Assembly: GCA_963565915.1 (NCBI GenBank) | Contig: OY751488.1 | Span: forward strand, 3,162,001-3,226,000 | Direction of reading: 5' to 3' | From: Entoloma clypeatum | Lineage: Eukaryota > Basidiomycota > Agaricomycetes > Agaricales > Entolomataceae | Length of the DNA: 64,000 nucleotides | Shown here: piece after piece, positions 24,622-36,587 of the stretch | How the letters are laid out: each line of letters begins with the position of its first letter | Numbering within the stretch: the stretch's first letter is position 1 | Notes under the pieces: generated by a model | Databases searched by the model: none | What the model was told of the DNA's origin: nothing | The model's input: the letters and a program-made list of their open reading frames with translations, nothing else | Made by a program: the position numbers and the translations under genes

Positions 24622-26862
24622 CTAAAAGAGCACGCCAAACACCCGCCCGAGAAAAGTCCGCGGTGCATTCGGGTTATCGTCGACGGGTGGTTCGGCAGAG
24701 CCTGTCGTGGCCAGCGACGCCATCTCCCCAGTCTCTGGAGCTTTGTTACTCCATACAACCCGTCCTCGTCCGTCCGTCACAAATGGAGGCGGTTCGCTGG
24801 TCAAGTCTGTGCTTTCCTCTCCTGCTTTCGCTTCAGCTTCTTGAAAGTCGCCGATTTCTCCCTCATCGTCGCCTTGATTCCCAGCATCATCATCGTCGGT
24901 GTTGATGTACCTGATCTCCCTGTCGTCTCTTCCCACCACAGTGCTGAATCTTGAGCTCGCTTCCGGAGCGGGAGGCGGAGGTGTGAGCTGGGGCTGGGGC
25001 TGGGGCTGGTTCCAATTACGAAACAGGGGCCGGACACTGGACCCTTCCTCGTTCCCGGGGGGCCCGTTGAAAACGAGATCAAAGGCCCGGACCGCATTTT
25101 CTACCCGCTCTGCCTCTGCCTCCTCATCGTAATCAGACGGTTCGCTGTCCGATCCATCTTCAACTTCGCTTTCACTCGAATTAGACACACTCTCCAGCGC
25201 GGGTATGTCATCTTCCGCATTTGGATCCTCGGCCTCTCGGGATGTAGGTTCAATGATGGGCTCAAGCGGTGGAAGCGTGTCCCTCTCGTGTAGCGATCCC
25301 AACATGTGATCAGCCTTTTTAGATTCTCATGAGTATCCTGGCGCCATGCCAAAAGAATGATGACGCACCAGGATTCCCAACCGCTCTATGACATCCGTAT
25401 CGGCGGGGATGGTGGGTTCTGTCAAAGGATCGTTCCATCCCCAGGTGGGGCCGTGGTCGACTTCGCCATCCCAAGCTCCATTCGCAGCCCAATCCCATTC
25501 TGATGGGGCCAGAGTCCCGGGAACAACAACCGGTCTCGTGGTTTCTACATTCCGGGGGTCAAGCCTGCTCAATTCTGCCTGGATAGCGGTTACCGCGCCA
25601 GCCATCATTCGACGCCTCGCCCTATCCAGAGTTGCTTGGTCGACCATGCCATTATTCGTTCCTGGAGTTCTCCCAGCTCTTCTGCCCCTTCGTTGTGGCG
25701 GTCCTTGACCTTCCATGACCTCCTCTACCATCCTGTCATACATGTCCATCGCGATAGTTCCTGCCAAGTTCACGGCATCCAGGTCGGCGTCGGAGCCAGC
25801 GTGAACGTCCAAAGTAAGTGGAAAAGGGATAATGGATTGTCCGCCCAGACGAAAGGAGAACGGATCACTTCTTGATCTACGCATATTATTTTGATATGAC
25901 TGTTTGAAAGATGAGATTAAAATCAGGCGTCAGTTGCGACCACGACGTGATTGCGTACCAGCATAGAGGCATCCGCGCCGTCCTTGAATATATACGGAGA
26001 TCCATCATCGTTGAGATGTTGGTAAAAACATTCTTTTCCGAAAGGGCATAAAGGGTTTGCAGGGTCCTTGTTTCTGCTTTCCTTGAAGTATCTAGATAGA
26101 CGATAGGCGACGTGTTTCAGCGATCAGGTCGGGTTCGTACGCACTTGCACGGCACCCTGTTCATGCTCTCCTTATATTTCTGAATCAGGCGCAGTTTTTC
26201 TGGTTGTCCGTTCGTCCAGAATTGCGAGGAAGGAATGATGTAGCGAGATCTTGCACGGCACATTGGACACTTTTTAGTGTTGCCTGATTCGGTGACATCT
26301 CCCCACTTGACAGAGGGTTGACGCCATTGACGGATACACTGGTTATAGAGGGTGAAATGAGTGAATAAGCTATCATGAGAGGGCATGTTTCACCTGGAGA
26401 CAGAAGATATGACTGCATCCATCTATACATGACCTGTGAGACAACTGTTGTTCAAAGGAGACAGGGACGGACCAAGTAAACCAAAGGTAGCTGGTTTCTC
26501 GAAGCAAATGCTACAGCAGATTTCTTCTGTGCTGTCATCTTCTGCACGGTGCTCGGTCGTTGTGGTGTCATCTATGTGCAAGAACCAACATTTGTCTGCC
26601 CGCTTGCAATATCCTGGTAAGATATGAATAAATTTGATGACAATTCGACGCAAAAGATGATCCAACCATTGGCGTAGTATCTGCATCGCTTGGCCTTGTC
26701 GTACGGGGTGAGGATAGGACTGTGTGATTGAGAGGCTTCTGGCTCGGAGATGTGGAGGAATTTGCAGGAGGCTCTGGCGAAACAGCCTCTTGTTGTTGTG
26801 TAGTACTTGCAGATGCCTCGTGCCTTGGATGTTACGGGTCGATGGCTCTGGGCGTCATTCAT
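24622..26862 (-). CDS. Makorin-type CCCH/RING ubiquitin ligase
   Basis: Makorins are RNA-binding E3 ligases. The start MNDAQSHRPVTSK at 26862 leads two CCCH zinc fingers: CKYYTTTRGCFARASCKFLH near 26.8 kb and CRYYANG joined across an intron to CKRADKCWFLH near 26.6 kb. A C3HC4 RING follows: CCSICFEKPATFG (26.5 kb), then, after introns, CIRQWRQPS, and KKCPMCRARSRYIIPSSQFW near 26.25 kb. A third CCCH, CPFGKECFYQHLNDDGSPY, lies near 26.03 kb. The C-terminal half has an acidic, low-complexity segment and ends at FLGRVFGVLF. An in-frame Met at 26901 is possible but would leave only 39 bp to MMS22. The long C-terminal extension is larger than in animal makorins. Confidence 0.88.
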
Positions 26863-26940
26863 GGAGGATGTCGAGATGGAGGAGTTAAAGCACGTGATCA
26901 CGGAACGGATGAGGATCGGAGTTCGGAACGCGACAGAGGT
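26863..26940. promoter_or_regulatory. 78-bp divergent gap between makorin and MMS22 starts
   Basis: This very short gap separates the chosen start codons of two opposite genes. It contains CACGTGATC (E-box core) near 26891 and an AACGCGAC sequence near 26927 that resembles the MCB core recognised by Mbp1-type factors. Both are single short matches and could be chance. Confidence 0.4.
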
Positions 26941-29900
26941 ATGGACTTCGTCGTCGTGGACGACTATGTGGAGACTTCTGATGCTGAAGAAAGGGAGGAG
27001 CTGCTAGCCGCGACCATCTATCTTCGTGACGACAATCACTCGCCGAGGAAACGGTTCAAGGCTGGTCATCATCACCCTCAAACATCAAGCTCACCGTCGA
27101 CAACATCCCCAGCCAATGCTTCTTACGATGGTCACTCACTTTTCGGCAGTAGCGCACCATCTTCTCCAGTACATGTCTCCCACTCCTCACAGTCCCCCGA
27201 TCCACTCTGTCTATTATTCGATCACCATCCAGACCAAATGCCAGCCATTGACACCGATAACCAACCCTCTCCACGATCCATGTCGCCCTTGACTCCTCCA
27301 CTCCCGTCATCCCAAATTCGTAGGCGCACCCCAGAACCTCCCGTCATAGCCTCGCCAAGCCCTTCTCCACCTCCCCATCTTGCGATACCCTCCAAGGAGA
27401 ACGACCTCCTCAACGATATAATACCAGATGATTTACCCAATGCATCACGATACCTGTTGCGCCGGCGCGGCCCCAATCAACTAAAACCGTACACTGTCGA
27501 AAAGTATCAGTACAAGCAAGCTCTCAGTTCCAACCCCGATGCTATTGTCAAGTTTTGCAGCCCAACACGAAACCCGCGACGCCGCGACCCAGCTGACCAG
27601 GATGACGAGGAATCTCAAGAGCCCTGGGTACCCGATGAAGGATTCGGCTGTGACCCCACCGAGCGTCCTGCAAGTCTTCTCAACAAGGAGCCTCCAATAC
27701 ATTACCCAGAAATACTGCAGGATCTACCTTCGATGGACGAAGAGGAAGCGGAGGAACTGCGTGCACTGTCGAAAGAAGCAAGACGCGCCGTGCGGCAGCT
27801 CAGAGCCAAGGAGCGTGCAAAAGAATTGTCAAAAAGGAACCAGAAAGCCAAGGCCTTCCCCCTTCGTCACGAAATTTGGGACACTGCTCAGGGAGCGGAC
27901 ATGATGTGGAATCATCCAACTTCTCCCGTGCGTAGCCTTCGACTATCAAAATCCTCAGATATTCATGATACTCGCAGAGTCCTCCGGATGCTCCATTTCC
28001 ATCGACTTCAAATACGTCTTTTACTTCGCGTAACCGAAGACCAATATCACCGGGTTCTAATGTCCCTCCTACATCGTCCCCATACGACCAACTTGAGTTT
28101 CATGAGCATCAAACTCATATTGACACAGAGGGCGATCATTACTCGCTCAATGACAGTCCCAGCTCTGATAATGAGGACTCAGATTTGGATCGCTCATTGG
28201 ACCCGAAATCTAGGAAACGTTTCAAAGCACTAAACCGAATGATGCCAGCCTTTATGATCCGTAAACTGGCCGCAGGAAACGATACATCGCAAAAGAGGCG
28301 TAGTGTCACCCGAGAACGTTCTCTCACTCTGTCGGAGAGTGACGAGGAGAGCAGACCAGCTCCTGGCCAAACGAGGACTCGACTTGCACTCAAACCCAAG
28401 GACGTCTGGGAGATCAAAGGGGATACGGAAACCTCGGACGACGATCGTGATTCTCTCCATCGTTCAGGACCAGATCAACCAGCATCGGTCGATCTCTTTG
28501 AATCTGAAATCACGCCTGGGGATGCCATGAGGCCGGTCGATCCGGACATTATAGACATCTCAGACGATTCTGATGAGGATTCCGAAGAGGGAGTCGACGA
28601 CGATCAAATACAAGCCTATCTCGGAGAACCCTCTGCAGAAAATCAGACTTTGCGTCGAGGACGCATACGAGAGGAAAGTCTCATTGACTGGATGCTTACA
28701 AGAACGACAACCATTGGTGGGCAGAAGAAACAGAGAAATCGAAGACGCTCGGGCCGCGCTGTCCGTGGACAATCAAAATTCAAACTGGATGTCACTATAG
28801 GCGGCGGCCGAAGGTCTGGACGTGAGCGCCAAACCTCTTTGAATTTCAAACGCGCCGCAAAACAAGGAGCCTCAGGCCCACAACGAGGCGAAAGAGGCGC
28901 GCATTCCTCATCAAGGTCACTTGTATCGGATGCTGATGTCGTTTCTCATCATCATGACACCTCCGTGGCTCACCTATTCACAAGACATGACCCACCGAAA
29001 AAAAAGTCGCGCAAACAAAGGGAAAGAGAACGACGAGCTCGAGCGAAGCAAAACAGCATCTACGTTTTTCAGTCCGATAATATGCATATCGTTACTGGTC
29101 GGAGAGAAACAGCTATGGTCACGGTTGATGTAGAAGATGAGGGATTCTACCGAGCCTTGGCTCCTCTATCGCAAGACTGGGCCACACCCCTGCGTTCTCC
29201 ACCGATGGCGAAAAAACGGCGTAGATCGCCCTTGCCAAGTAATCCGGAAATGCAGGAGAGACCTGACCTCGGGGACGACGAGACACCAAAGCAAGGTCGC
29301 GGTCCTCGGAGCATACACGGCGATTTCGACATTCCTGTCCTTCCCTCCGGTTACAAGTTTGGCCCACATACGTATACCGGCCGAGGGTGGCTTCATGAGC
29401 TGATCACTGCGCTTGCTTCTGACAACATGCCTGAGGTTCCGCCATCTGTTATACTCTGTGAAATCAAACTTGAACCCCGGTCAGGGGTTGAAGCATTCTT
29501 GAAATCACTGGTTCAGCTGTTTGACGGTCTGTTCGACCTAGTGACCAGCCTGCCTGGCCTTGATGCTGTAGAAGATGACAAGGAGTGGCGTATGCTGCTG
29601 CACATCGGCGGGCAGATGACGTCCTGGTTTCTGGTGACCGCGAGCGAGGCCGAGTCCAACGTCCTACAGGAAGCAGTCAAGGATCTGGTTTTGAAGAGCA
29701 TCGCTCGCATACGGGAACTACACCTTGAAGCCGATACGGTAGATGAGCCGGTCCTCAGTATATGTTGGTTTGCAGTTGAACTGTCTGCTCGCATTGGGTT
29801 GCCGTTTATAGATTCTCCTCCGAACCCTCTGAAACAATCCGTCTCGGTATTGGTCCAGGTCCTCCTGAATTTTGGTTTGATGCAGACGATGGCGCCTATC

Positions 29901-32379
29901 AGAGATGGGGACGTTCTCGAGGGTACGTGCACTGCCCACACGACAGCGGAACTGTGGGTATGCCTGTTCCATCTGCTTGACACCTATATAGCCACCACGT
30001 CCACCGGGAAGAAAATCCATCCTTTTTGGTCGGTCATTACAGAGGCCTTGGAAACCTCCAACAGCTCCAAAACCTGTCTTGAAGCCAGCGAGACGATATG
30101 GCGGGCAATATTCAGTGTCTGTGCGTTGACGCAGTTCTCCGTTCACGGAATGACAACCAGTGCCTCGAGACTTCCGGCGTCTTGGGAGCTCGTCGTACTG
30201 GCGCTCAAGAAGATTCGACTGACTGCCGATCCCGTCGCCGACAGGGCGTTGTCAAACGCCAGTCTGGACAAACGTGATGAGTACATTGGTTTAGTCACGC
30301 TCCGCTGCTTCCACCTTTGGAACCGTTGGCACTGGCAGCTCGGCGATGCCTCCATCCTTTTCAACCAGCTCGTTGAGATCTTTCGCAGCCGCAAGTTTGC
30401 CAGTCTCCGCCACGAAAGGCCAGAATATCCGCAATTCATGCTGCTCAATGACTGGAGCATGCTTTCGAAATATGGGCATGGTGACACTGCGTTCATGCTC
30501 TTCCTGAAACTTCTTGTTCAGGCAGCCAGTTCCGACAGTACCCACTTCGATCGGACGCTGTCACCAAGAGCGAAGAAACTCTTGTCCTTGGCTATACCGA
30601 TCGGGTCTCTTCCTTTTTCGAAAAAGAATCCGACGGTTGTGAAGGATCTTTCGATGCTGTGCAACCGACTGAGCGCGGTCGCGATTGGTATCTACTTGGA
30701 CCCTTCTCACCAGGTCTCTCGAATCAACCACGCGCGGACATACGTCGATTTCTCGGACGCGGACGAAACGACACGCCTTGCTGTTATCCGAGGGTTGATG
30801 TATCTTGCGATCCTCTTGAAGAACAACCAGTTATCGTTGGAGGGGATCATCAATTGGGTGGAAGCCATCGCGGGTGTGCTTGTGACCGAGTTCAAGAACC
30901 TGAGGACGGGCAATGGGGCAGATGAACGGCAATTGCCTATCATGAGGGACAGATTGCTGTTTTCCGTGCAGATGCTCATTGGGGCCGTTCGTCGGATTAT
31001 CAACGAGTCAGAGTATCCCGATCCTGCTCTGCTTGGTAAGTCGTGCCTGTTGCCTGACGACTTGTGCTGAAAAATATTCAGCGAGCCTTTCTCAAATTCT
31101 CCTCAACCAGTCCTTGACGAGCGCCTCAAGAACGACTGATGAGATAAGGCGAACGTTGCAGTGCTTTTTGGCAGCACGGAAAGTAACACTTCCGCCCCCT
31201 GAACGCCCACGCCTTAGTCCCCTCCCCTTCGCCCAAGAAAGTCAGGAAGAATATGGGGTTTTCGACATGGATTATGACGACCCTGTGCTCCTTGCTGCTC
31301 TTGGTGTGGATGCTGCACCAGCACCAGCGTCGGACCCTAAAGTTAAAAATGATGCCTTGAAGACAGTGCGGCATGCCTTCTGAGCATTTTTACATGAAGG
31401 ATTCTGACCCTGGCTCCCAGGCGATTGACAAAACCCATTTGGTATGGTTGTGCTGGCGGCATCTGAGCAAGCTGGTACAAGATGCTGGGTGGTCTGCCAG
31501 GTATTACAGCGAGGTGGACGATTGGCTCGATTGTTGGCTGGGATGTGCCGATGTTCTGATTCGTTCCGGAGCCAAGGCAAGTTTTGTTTTTTGGACTCTC
31601 GGGTGGTCAGAATACATGTAAAGGTTCCCGCACAGGCATGGCATAATTTCCTAGATCTGACCAAGTCATGGGCTGAAATCCCCGATGGACGGCGGTGTTA
31701 TCGCGTCGACCTGAGCCTCATGTTGAGGGTTCTAAAGCTGGACCCCATGACCTATCTCGTTGGTTGTTTCATTAACTTGGGAGATTAAATGCTCAGTGTA
31801 CGCTTTCAGGAATTTGGGGACCGGTACTTTAAACTGCTGATGGGGGCCCTGGTGTCGATGCAATGGCAGCAAGAAAGGGAATATGTGGCCCTTGTTCTGT
31901 CAATCGATGGATGTCGCCATCCACTGCTGGTGGGTCTTGCGGCTGGAGCTGATTACCAGATCTCCGCGACCAATTATGGGAGGGAGCGAGAATGTATCTT
32001 GCGAGGTATTGGGGTGGGCATTGTGTCCCCCGCTCTTGCTTGCTGAACGTCGTTCTATATAGCCGTGATAGGGAACCTCGCTTCCAGGCTCGAGGAAGAG
32101 AAGGCAGGTGACAGATCGATGGCGGAGGATAATCAAAAACAGGTGGGATATGTGATCAAGATGTTCCAGGCTATGGAAAACAACTACAAGGTAATGTGAT
32201 TGGGGGGTGGATGATCGGGTCTGACCTTGTGTCGATAGGATCTTGGTGTAGGGTCAGAAGGTCAACGGAGCTATGTGGAAGGGTGCCAAGGGGTGTTTCG
32301 ATTGATCGAAGAACATCAGATGGTCGGGTCACACCAGCGGGTGTTGTATTGGATGACGTGGGCACGGTCAAAAATGTAA
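26941..32379 (+). CDS. MMS22: Mms22/Mus7 family DNA-repair scaffold
   Basis: Mms22 (Mus7 in fission yeast) is a substrate adaptor of the Rtt101-Mms1 cullin ligase and protects stalled replication forks. The ATG at 26941 begins MDFVVVDDYVETSDAEE. The family motif appears as SRYLLRRRGPNQLKPYTVEK near 27.46 kb. An intron from 27927 (GTGCGT) to about 27978 joins HPTSP to SPPDAPFPSTSN. A basic, Ser-rich linker follows, then a large helical domain from about 29.3 kb. Later introns near 31035, 31370, 31575, 31770 and 32000 are required, and the C-terminus includes GYVIKMFQAMENNYK. The stop is at 32377-32379. The predicted length is about 1,650 residues, near the family size. Confidence 0.85.
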
Positions 32380-32462
32380 ACTAATGTGTATTGACGATTA
32401 CTCTCCTCCCTCTGGGATTGCTGAGTGTTCAGGTTCATCTTGGTTTATGATCGAGGCAACGG

Positions 32463-32693
32463 TCATGAATCTAGTAGAATGGCATTGTGAACAAAGCAGG
32501 AAGGAGGAGAGAACAAGGGTAGAGTGAACTTGGCTGCATCCAAGCCTGCAAAAGTGCGCATGGCGTGGAGATCGACTTGAAGGGTTTCACAGAGATCGAC
32601 GGTCTGTGCGATTGCCCTGGACATTCGGCCTAGACTACCTGCGAGTTGGGTGAATAGTCTGTCCTTTGCTTGAGTTGCGCTTGTCATTGCCAA
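32463..32693 (-). CDS. HSK3: Probable DASH complex subunit Hsk3
   Basis: This 76-residue single-exon ORF reads AKDRLFTQLAGSLGRMSRAI, then TVDLCETLQVDLHAMRTFAG followed by LDAAKF. This matches the pattern of Hsk3 (short amphipathic helices ending in a LG...F segment). Hsk3 is a tiny subunit of the DASH/Dam1 ring that couples kinetochores to microtubules. The C-terminal 20 residues do not match and the true end could use another exon. In-frame Met choices are at 32693 and 32687. It lies in the gap after MMS22 and is divergent from the acidic AT-hook gene. Confidence 0.5.
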   Translation of the reverse strand: MAMTSATQAKDRLFTQLAGSLGRMSRAIAQTVDLCETLQVDLHAMRTFAGLDAAKFTLPLFSPPSCFVHNAILLDS

Positions 32694-32919
32694 TGGTCGT
32701 ACGAGCCTGAGTGTGACAAGGTCATGTGCTCAACTAAAGTTTAAATAGGTCAAGTAAATTTGCATTTTCGCCTACACACACACTCTCTCCTGCAATTCTG
32801 GATCTCATCTCCCCCTCATGTTCAGTACATGCAAAAAGATCCTCTCACTCGTTTGTTTCTTCTTTCTTCCACAGCCCTCACCTCTCATCTTTTTTTTTTC
32901 TCAAGTGCAATCCCCGTCC

Positions 32920-35548
32920 ATGGGGACCCCCTTGAACCTCCACATCCCCGACGACGACGACGACGACGACGACGGCGACCATATCTGTCCTGTCTGCGAC
33001 GGAGAGTGCACCTGCCGCAACACACACGCGCCCCTCACCCCCGGCCCCCTCTCCATGGTCCAGTTCAGTGCCCTCCACGCCGCCTCTCCCTCCCTCGTCC
33101 GATCCACCATCCCCTCCCCCCCAAAACATCTCCCATCTCTAAAAATCAAGCTCACCGTCCCTCAAAGCATGCTGGGACAAAGGCGTCCACAGCCGCCCCA
33201 CACACAACACCTCGAGTCATCTTCACTCCACCCCCATCCTTCGCATCAGCTTCCCGCTCCCAATACCAAACGCAGAGGCCGGCCACCCAAATCCGTCCCC
33301 GCCCCCCGTCACCCCGCCGCCCGGTCCGCAGCCGGACCCCACCCACCTCATCCTCTGCCTATCATGAAAAAATCTGTCACCAGGCCACCCGCCCCCCCCA
33401 AACCAAGATCCGCTCAGAAAAAGTCTGCCGGACCCGCCAAAAAACGCAAACGCGTTCTTTCCACAGATTCTTCCGATCTTAGCGATCTTGACAACCGTCA
33501 TCTCTTGCGTCATCCCAATCATGTCCTCGACGACGATGACGACGACGACCCCGCACACTCGGACCAGTTCCCCACTTTTGTCTCTGCCTCCGCTCTCTCC
33601 TCCCGCGCCTCCGATTCCTCCGCTTCCGATGGTTCTGGTGACCTCTCCACCTTTGAAGACTCCGATTCCTCCATCGAGGCCGAGGAAGAAAATTTCATCC
33701 GCTCAGAAATCAACGATCGTGCCCGCCTACGCCGCCAGCTTCTTGGTGACGACGGCACCATGAAAAGAGACTCTCACAATGCCTGGGTCATCCGCCCTCG
33801 CAAAAACAGTGAAGGTCCCAGCGATGTCGATATGGACGTCGACACCGACGCCACCATAGATGATGACGAAAACGACGACGAAGAACAGCCAGAAGATGCC
33901 GAAGAGACGGGTGGTCACGCCGTCGGCGCTGGATACGTCGGTCTCGCCACCAGCTGGTCCGACGATGACGATCAAGAATCCAGCTTCGACGCTGATCTTT
34001 TCTTTGCAAACCTTTCTTCTTCAGAGCCTGGAAATGACGCATCATCTTCCAGCTCTGACGACGACGGCCATGGCCATGACTGCGATCCCTCTGATCTCGC
34101 CTCGGCCATGGAGGCTTCCATACAAGACAAACTTGCCTTTGAGGTCACCGAAAGCTGGGATGGACAAATCATATTCACAAACGGGCTCAAGGAAGGCCAG
34201 GGTATTTTGGATATGGCCTTTGAAGCTCATGCCGCTCAGTACCGTGAGACCACTCCCTCCTTGAGCCAGGAAAGCGACATTGAGATGTCGTCCGATATCG
34301 ACGATGGTGGCTACGAAGAAGATGCAGGTGAAGCTGAAGGTGATACCACAGACGAGGAGCTTGTGGGCGAGGATGATTTACCTAACGAACGAGCCATGAG
34401 GCTTTTCAACCTCCCCTTTAGTCTCTCTGCGATCAACCCTTTGTCCACCATGAGTCCTGGCGTCAGCCCGGCCCCACGGGACCGCAAGCCGTTCTTGGCA
34501 AACATGAGCTCTCCAAAACCGGCTGATATCCTCTCTGGGAGGGTTTTCTGGGACTCGGATGACCACGACGAGGTTGAGGGTATATTTTCGAGGAGCCAAA
34601 GCTTGGGATGTCGTGCCGGTCCGCGCACGGGACACTTTGAACTTGTCAAAGAGACTCGACAAGCTATCATTGATGGGTCGGCCAAAGACATTCCGTCTCC
34701 CCATCCGAGATTCCGCCGCCGAGGACCCTCCCTCAGCAGTGTGAGTTTGCTCATCTTGAAAAGGAATGTCATGCTTATGGTCGTTTGGGATTCAGGTCGA
34801 TTCCCTTCTCCAGCACCACCTCCTTGCCTCCTTGCAATCAGTGTCCAGCACTCCCACAATCCAACCCCTTTCGCCCGTGGCAGAGGATACTGGCATGGCA
34901 CCGCCCGAGATGGCCGCGGCAGACATCGTGGATCTCAACGAGCTTCTCGAAGCGTCCTTCTTGGCTCCTGAGCCTTCCGACTCTCAGAGCTTCTCGACAG
35001 ATAACGAGTCGTCCCGCAAGCCGGGCAAGAATCGGTGGGACCTCATGTCTGTTGGTTCATTCCGCCAGAGCCGCGAACCAGTTGGCGCTCCCGACTGGAG
35101 CTCCGACGCGACCGTGCCCAAGATCCAAACCGACTACCAAAGCATGATGAAGTCGAGCCCGCTCAGCGCTATGCTGTGGTCGAACAAGTCTGCCAAACCC
35201 AACAAGAACCGCCCGCGGAAGATGAGCCTCGTCATTTCCCCTGTCATCTTCCCCATTCGAGATCACCGCGATGGCGACCGCACACCCACGAATATGCCCC
35301 CGCCACCGCCCCCTCACAACCACTATAATCTTCCCCCTCACCAGCAGAATCATTACCCGCACAAGAGCCGCAAGGAGTTGAGGCGCGAACGCAAATTGAA
35401 GCGCAAGAGCTTTGGTCCGGCACATCATCAGCATCAACATCATCAGCATCACAATCACCACCACCACCCCAACTCAAAATCGCGCAGCACAAGCTCGATG
35501 CAGCGCAACAACTTTTTCATGTCGTCAATACCGCCTTTGAACTTGTGA
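32920..35548 (+). CDS. Acidic AT-hook protein with Cys cluster, function unknown
   Basis: The start is placed at MGTPLNLHIP (32920); an upstream in-frame Met at 32818 would add a Phe-rich stretch unlikely to be translated. Features in order: a run of eight Asp, a Cys cluster CPVCDGECTC, an AT-hook-like KRRGRPPK (about residues 117-124), a basic stretch GPAKKRKRV that could be a nuclear signal, and acidic Asp/Ser tracts. A conserved-looking block, SSFDADLFFANLSSSE followed by ESWDGQIIFTNGLKEGQGI, lies at about 33.98-34.2 kb. A 57-bp-scale intron at 34741-34797 joins PSLSS to VDSLLQHHL. The C-terminus is His-rich (35.43-35.47 kb). This suggests a nuclear protein, perhaps DNA-binding. I do not recognise the family; an Ifh1-like regulator was considered without firm support. 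Confidence 0.7.
32949..32975 (+). repeat. (GAC)n tract encoding polyaspartate
   Basis: Eight to nine near-perfect GAC units encode an Asp run at about residues 11-18 of the acidic AT-hook protein. A second, shorter GAC/GAT Asp tract lies near 33530-33550. Confidence 0.85.
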
Positions 35549-36587
35549 ATGAACAGTCTAACAACAACTCGTCCAACTCAAGAAAGCATGCTTGGAGGCT
35601 TTCACTCGCAATCTTTTTTTTCTTTCTTTTGCATCATTGTATCGCATCGTTGCATTGTCTTCCCTCTCCACTCCGTTTCCGGCCTCCGGTTATCGCATTC
35701 CAATCATTGATCGCTACATCATGCCTCCAACAATCCAGCATTTCTCGCCCCCCCCCCTCGCTCATTTCCTCTCCTCTTTTCACTTCCTCGCTGTATGTAC
35801 TTCTTCCCCACCTTTCGACACCCACTGTTTCATGTCTGTTTTTATATTTGGTATGGGCCCCATTTTTTCCCCTACAACCGCGGATAAGATATCCAGCTTC
35901 CACTCCCCCAGGCCTGGGCTTTCTGAAAAACGATTTCTGTATTTTGTACCTTTTGGTTTCGCATAGGATGTAATTAAATTGACGATAAAGTCAAACAGAT
36001 AACCTGTTTGCGATTCGCGAGACAAGCGCATGTGTGTTTGAGCGACGCTCATCGAGAGAAAAGTAGATGAATAATATCATACAAGGACCCTTTATTTCAC
36101 TACTTGATTACTACTTTCCACGACCCAAATACCTGAACATCTACCAAACATGCCCGCTATGTGAGAAACAGAAACGAAATGACACAAAAAGGACTGTAAA
36201 GTAAGGAGAAAGACTGAATGGAATGAGCGATTGTCACAAGGACAAACAGCAGGGAAAAAGTCCGTGACGCAGACAGCGAGGATGACACGAGGACAGGAAG
36301 ACGGTGGAGGTATAAGGGCCGAGGGCGGTGAGTAAATGTCAAGTGGGAATTGGCCGTATTAAACCTTGAGATTGGGATGAATAAATAGTGGCGTGCCTGT
36401 AAGTCAGTCATGTTGTATCTCGGCAAAAAGAAATGGAAGGGGATGGAGGAACAGGGTGTAAGCAGGCGAAAAGTCACGCAAGGGGAAATTGATTGTCCAT
36501 GCGGAAAGATGCAACGAGTCTCGTCTCGTCTCGTGATTTCGTCTATCGTGGCGGGGCAAAGAGATGCGTAAAAATGCAATCGCTCTA
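35549..36587. other. Convergent intergenic region, no gene seen
   Basis: The 1.04 kb between the stops of the acidic AT-hook gene and the Cdc55 gene is pyrimidine-rich on the plus strand in its left half (TTTTCTTTC and CCCCCCC stretches) and has no reading frame with protein-like composition. It probably holds two long 3' UTRs. Confidence 0.6.

Noticed and set aside
32818..32919. Upstream Met of the acidic AT-hook gene
   Set aside because: It would add a Phe/Pro-rich stretch over a T-rich tract that looks like a 5' leader with an intron acceptor (TTTTCTCAAG).
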